From contig JAJEKV010000057.1 of assembly GCA_021234155.1 (NCBI GenBank), positions 7,655,956 to 7,719,955 of the forward strand: a stretch of DNA of 64,000 nt. The letters run 5' to 3'. Positions 61,636 to 64,000 of the stretch are shown here, piece after piece (the first letter of the stretch is position 1; each line of letters begins with the position of its first letter). Under the pieces are notes generated by a model. The model did no database searches. It was not told where the DNA came from and saw only the letters and a program-made list of their open reading frames with translations. The position numbers were made by a program, and so were the translations under genes. The DNA is from Isoetes taiwanensis. Lineage: Eukaryota > Streptophyta > Lycopodiopsida > Isoetales > Isoetaceae.

Positions 61636-63400
61636 TCATTGAACAATCTGAGATAGCACAGGAGATGCAGCGATGCGTGCCTGCATGCTCCCATGTTTCA
61701 CACATGAGAAAAATGAGATCCATATCCGTGCAATAGAGTTGAAGACTCTATAGCCTTTACTTGCCCGAGGGAAGCAAGCGGTTCCAAGACACCATCGAAG
61801 GCCGCAGTTCCTGACTGGCGGCATTGATGTGAGCCTTCGATGATGTATCCGATTTGCGGGGGCTTGATGTCGCGGCGCTGGCGGCGGTCGGAGAAGCGGC
61901 GGGAAGCGAGGAGGTGCGATGAGAATGCGGCCGCTGGCGGCAGCCCGGCGGCGAATTAGCGGCGGCCAGCGCGTACCTCGGCTTCGCTCGGCGGTAGCCA
62001 GGCACGAAAATCGCAGCTTACCGGAACTGCGGCCCCTCGGCGGGCGTCCACGGCTGGGCAGTTTCTTTGCCGTGGCCGGGACTCTGTTGCATGCGAGGGT
62101 GAGAATCTGGTCGCGCCACAGGCGATCCCCTTGATTGTCTACCGGCGCGGGATGGCCTCGATACGCGTAATACGCCGCGTGAAGTGACAACAGCGTCATC
62201 TTGTGAGCCCCAAAGCGGCTCGCTCTAACAATTTATACCTTGATGCGGGAATGCCATTGAGATAGAGATCTCATCACAGATAAAGCTTGGCGAGATCTTC
62301 TCACGCCTCCTCACAGTCACGCACCACCACCACATTATGAGGCGTCGGCGGCCACGCTCTGGCGCTCAGCGGAGTGGGGGGCAACATTATTTGTCAGTGG
62401 TGGCGCTGTTGGGCTGAGTAATGTGGGCTGCTCCACTGTGAGGCGGTGTGGTGTCTTGAGATGGAGGTGGCGGCGTCAATGCATTTGGCGACACGTGAAA
62501 TTTTGTGGGGCACGTCTTTGCGGCTTGCATCCACGGCGGCCTCTGGCGCACGGTCGGAGCCTAGCTCTGTTGGAATCTACGCTGCACGGCGACTCATTTG
62601 TGCGATTACGCGGTGTTCATGGACACGAGCACGGAGGCGGCGCATGGCGGGCAATGGTTGCTTTAGCGAGGCTCACGGATCGATCTTACATGTCTCGACC
62701 CTACTCGCGGGGTTCTACCGGCTACGCACGGTTGAAAGCCGGCGATGGCTGGGCGTTTAGTATCCTGATGGCATACCCTCAGCTTCCGGCTTCGAAGCGG
62801 GGAAATAGTTGCCAGCATATCTGCTCCACCACAGCATGCATGCCATAGTCTCCGCGGTGGTGAGGAGGGAATCCGCGAGCTTCGCAAGTCGGCAAGGCCT
62901 GCTTATCACATTGCCTCTCAAAAGTGGGCCAAGCGAAGCGCGTCTTCCTACTTCTTTTATCACGGGTCTCCATATACGTAACCCGTTGCCTTTCCCTTTG
63001 CCAAAAGCGTCTTTGAGCACATGGAATCTTTGCGAGATTGTATCTCTGGCATCCCAATCCACGCAATCCGGGTTACATTATTCTCGATCACATTTCCTCG
63101 GTATTTCATAGCCCCTGCGTCTGGCACGTAGCCGAGCTTGAGCAGCAATACATCCATCTCCCAGAGCCAATCGTGGGTGGGCCTTAGCGGGCTTCCCCTC
63201 CTCATGGAAGAGTTTCTCCCACTGTCTTTTGTTATCGGCCCAGGGGCGTTTCGCTGTGACCTCCCACAGCCAGTTCTCCCCGAGGGTGGGGTTTGGGGCT
63301 GGGGAGGCGGGAATGTCTCCCTCCAAATGGGGAGTGCGTGCAAGGGCTACAAAGCGGCCATGAAGTTGTATGGTATGGATGGGGATTAAGAACTAAAAGT
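61636..63400 (-). pseudogene. LINE 5' part, ORF1-like and EN start
   Basis: Minus frames are Pro/Arg/Ala-rich (APPRFPPLLRPPPAPRHQAP, 61900-61850) and PPPQPQTPPSGRTGCGRSQ (63300-63240), then LLLKLGYVPDAGAMKYRG (63155-63105). The composition and GC-rich character match the rest of the LINE and differ from the AT-rich flanks. No nucleic-acid-binding knuckle could be found, so the ORF1 label is inference from position. Confidence 0.45.
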
Positions 63401-63663
63401 GCTATATGAAGGGAATTGGAAGATGTTTAAAGCACAAAGCGATGCGCCCTCGATGTATGGATTTGGCGGGGGTTTGGGGGTTCAACCACAGCCAAGGGGA
63501 GGTTAGATTCATTTCTTTGTCGAGATATATTTTAGTATAGGCTTAGTTTGAGTGTGCTTTTGGAATAGGCAGATGGGAAAGGACTAACAGCGAGAGAAGG
63601 CTCTGGACTCCAGCATTTTAGGCATGCTAGGATCTAGAACAAGTCATTAGCGGCGGGTCGCCT

Positions 63664-64000
63664 AGAGAGGATTGCCAACGCCGATCAAACCTCAATCATA
63701 TAGAAATAGATTATAGAGGATTTACATCTTAATCAAATCAAACCTTAAGTATAATTTTCGATCAAACTATAGTTGTGGTACAACTTCCGCGATTATAATC
63801 GCCCGGCGAGTTAGGTAAGTGTCCGCTCATAAAATAAACCGACCAAGATGGGACTGGAACCCATGAAATTGCGCCTAGAGAGGGATTATGCCTTGCTCGA
63901 TCAAACCTCAATCATACTTAGAAATGATTATAGAGTTTACATCTTAATCAATCAAACCTTAGAAGCGTTATCATTGCTCGATCAAACTATGGTGTGGTAC
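63664..64000. repeat. dispersed repeat, copy 3, with tandem sub-units of about 205 bp
   Basis: AGAGGATT, GATCAAACCTCAATCAT, ATAGAGGATTTACATCTTAA, GATCAAACTATAGTTGTGGT, CGGCGAGTT, CGCTCATAAAATAAACCGA and CCAAGATGGGACTGGAACCC. The tRNA-like part breaks off at about 63872 and the unit restarts (AGAGAGGGATTATGCC), running off the window end. The same unit heads copy 1 at 53200. Confidence 0.8.

Larger units (their letters stand above)
58416..63663 (-). mobile_element. LINE, about 5.2 kb, near full length but decayed
   Basis: On minus, from the right: a gag/ORF1-like Pro/Arg-rich part, an APE-type endonuclease, RT with YADD, a C-terminal part, and a 3' tail of CTATT pentamers (plus strand AATAGAATAG, 58416-58436). 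The insertion point is inside the dispersed repeat: left flank ends ATAAATCTATAG and right flank starts AGAGGATTGCC, and the joined form is seen at 53194-53215. The parts are listed below. No frame is open for the full length. Confidence 0.82.

Noticed and set aside
62423-62848. 141-codon plus-strand frame
   Set aside because: GC-rich shadow opposite the 5' part of the minus-strand LINE.

Overview
This window is nuclear DNA from a large, repeat-rich eukaryotic genome, almost certainly a land plant. The evidence is a plant-type Ty3/gypsy polyprotein, several plant-type LINEs, Helitrons with a RepHel protein, and a captured plant-type HMG-CoA reductase exon with splice signals. A fern, lycophyte, bryophyte or gymnosperm seems more likely than a compact angiosperm genome, but that is inference. 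I see no intact host gene. Every recognisable coding stretch belongs to a mobile element or to a host-gene fragment carried inside one, and nearly all are broken by frameshifts or stops.

Layout. 1-2655: 3' part of a Ty3/gypsy pol (RT, RNase H, integrase), broken at about four places, followed by a possible LTR with a TATA-like box near 3149. 4940-5460: a tandem duplication of about 282 bp. 6330-8615: a 61-bp tandem repeat split by a complete non-autonomous Helitron (6566-8325) whose interior is about 1.55 kb of almost pure purine. 8880-10907: four long GA-type microsatellites around a primer-binding-site-like motif. 10971-17536: two arrays of a 19/38-bp satellite able to form serial hairpins. 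They flank 815-bp tandem units that carry an inverted core, with an inverted partial copy at the right edge. 21400-24615: several families of short tandem repeats, one hairpin-forming.

25175-34175 (minus strand) is best read as one large Helitron of about 9 kb. Its 5' TC end (34175) shares its first 17 bases with the small Helitron, and its 3' end (25175-25203) has the same hairpin as the small one. Inside, in sense order, are subterminal repeats, an HMG-CoA reductase 5' exon, a 581-bp duplication, an exon of an RRP6-like 3'-5' exonuclease, and a decayed RepHel (Rep plus Pif1-type helicase). This is a gene-capturing autonomous-type element, now inactive.

34200-64000: LINE remnants of at least three kinds: 34200-37450 (+), 40560-42010 (+), 48051-48752 (-, 5' truncated) and 58416-63663 (-, about 5.2 kb with ORF1-like, endonuclease and RT parts). 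Two sit in tandem or dispersed repeats whose uninterrupted form can be read elsewhere in the window. A third Helitron 3' end lies at 53162-53190. A repeat family of about 1 kb containing an antisense tRNA-Arg-like segment occurs at 53191-54240, 57475-58415 and 63664-64000.

Together the window is a nested record of transposition: Helitrons and LINEs inserted into satellites and older repeats, with host exons picked up on the way. All coordinates come from reading by eye, so repeat and element edges may be off by a few bases where the text says about.
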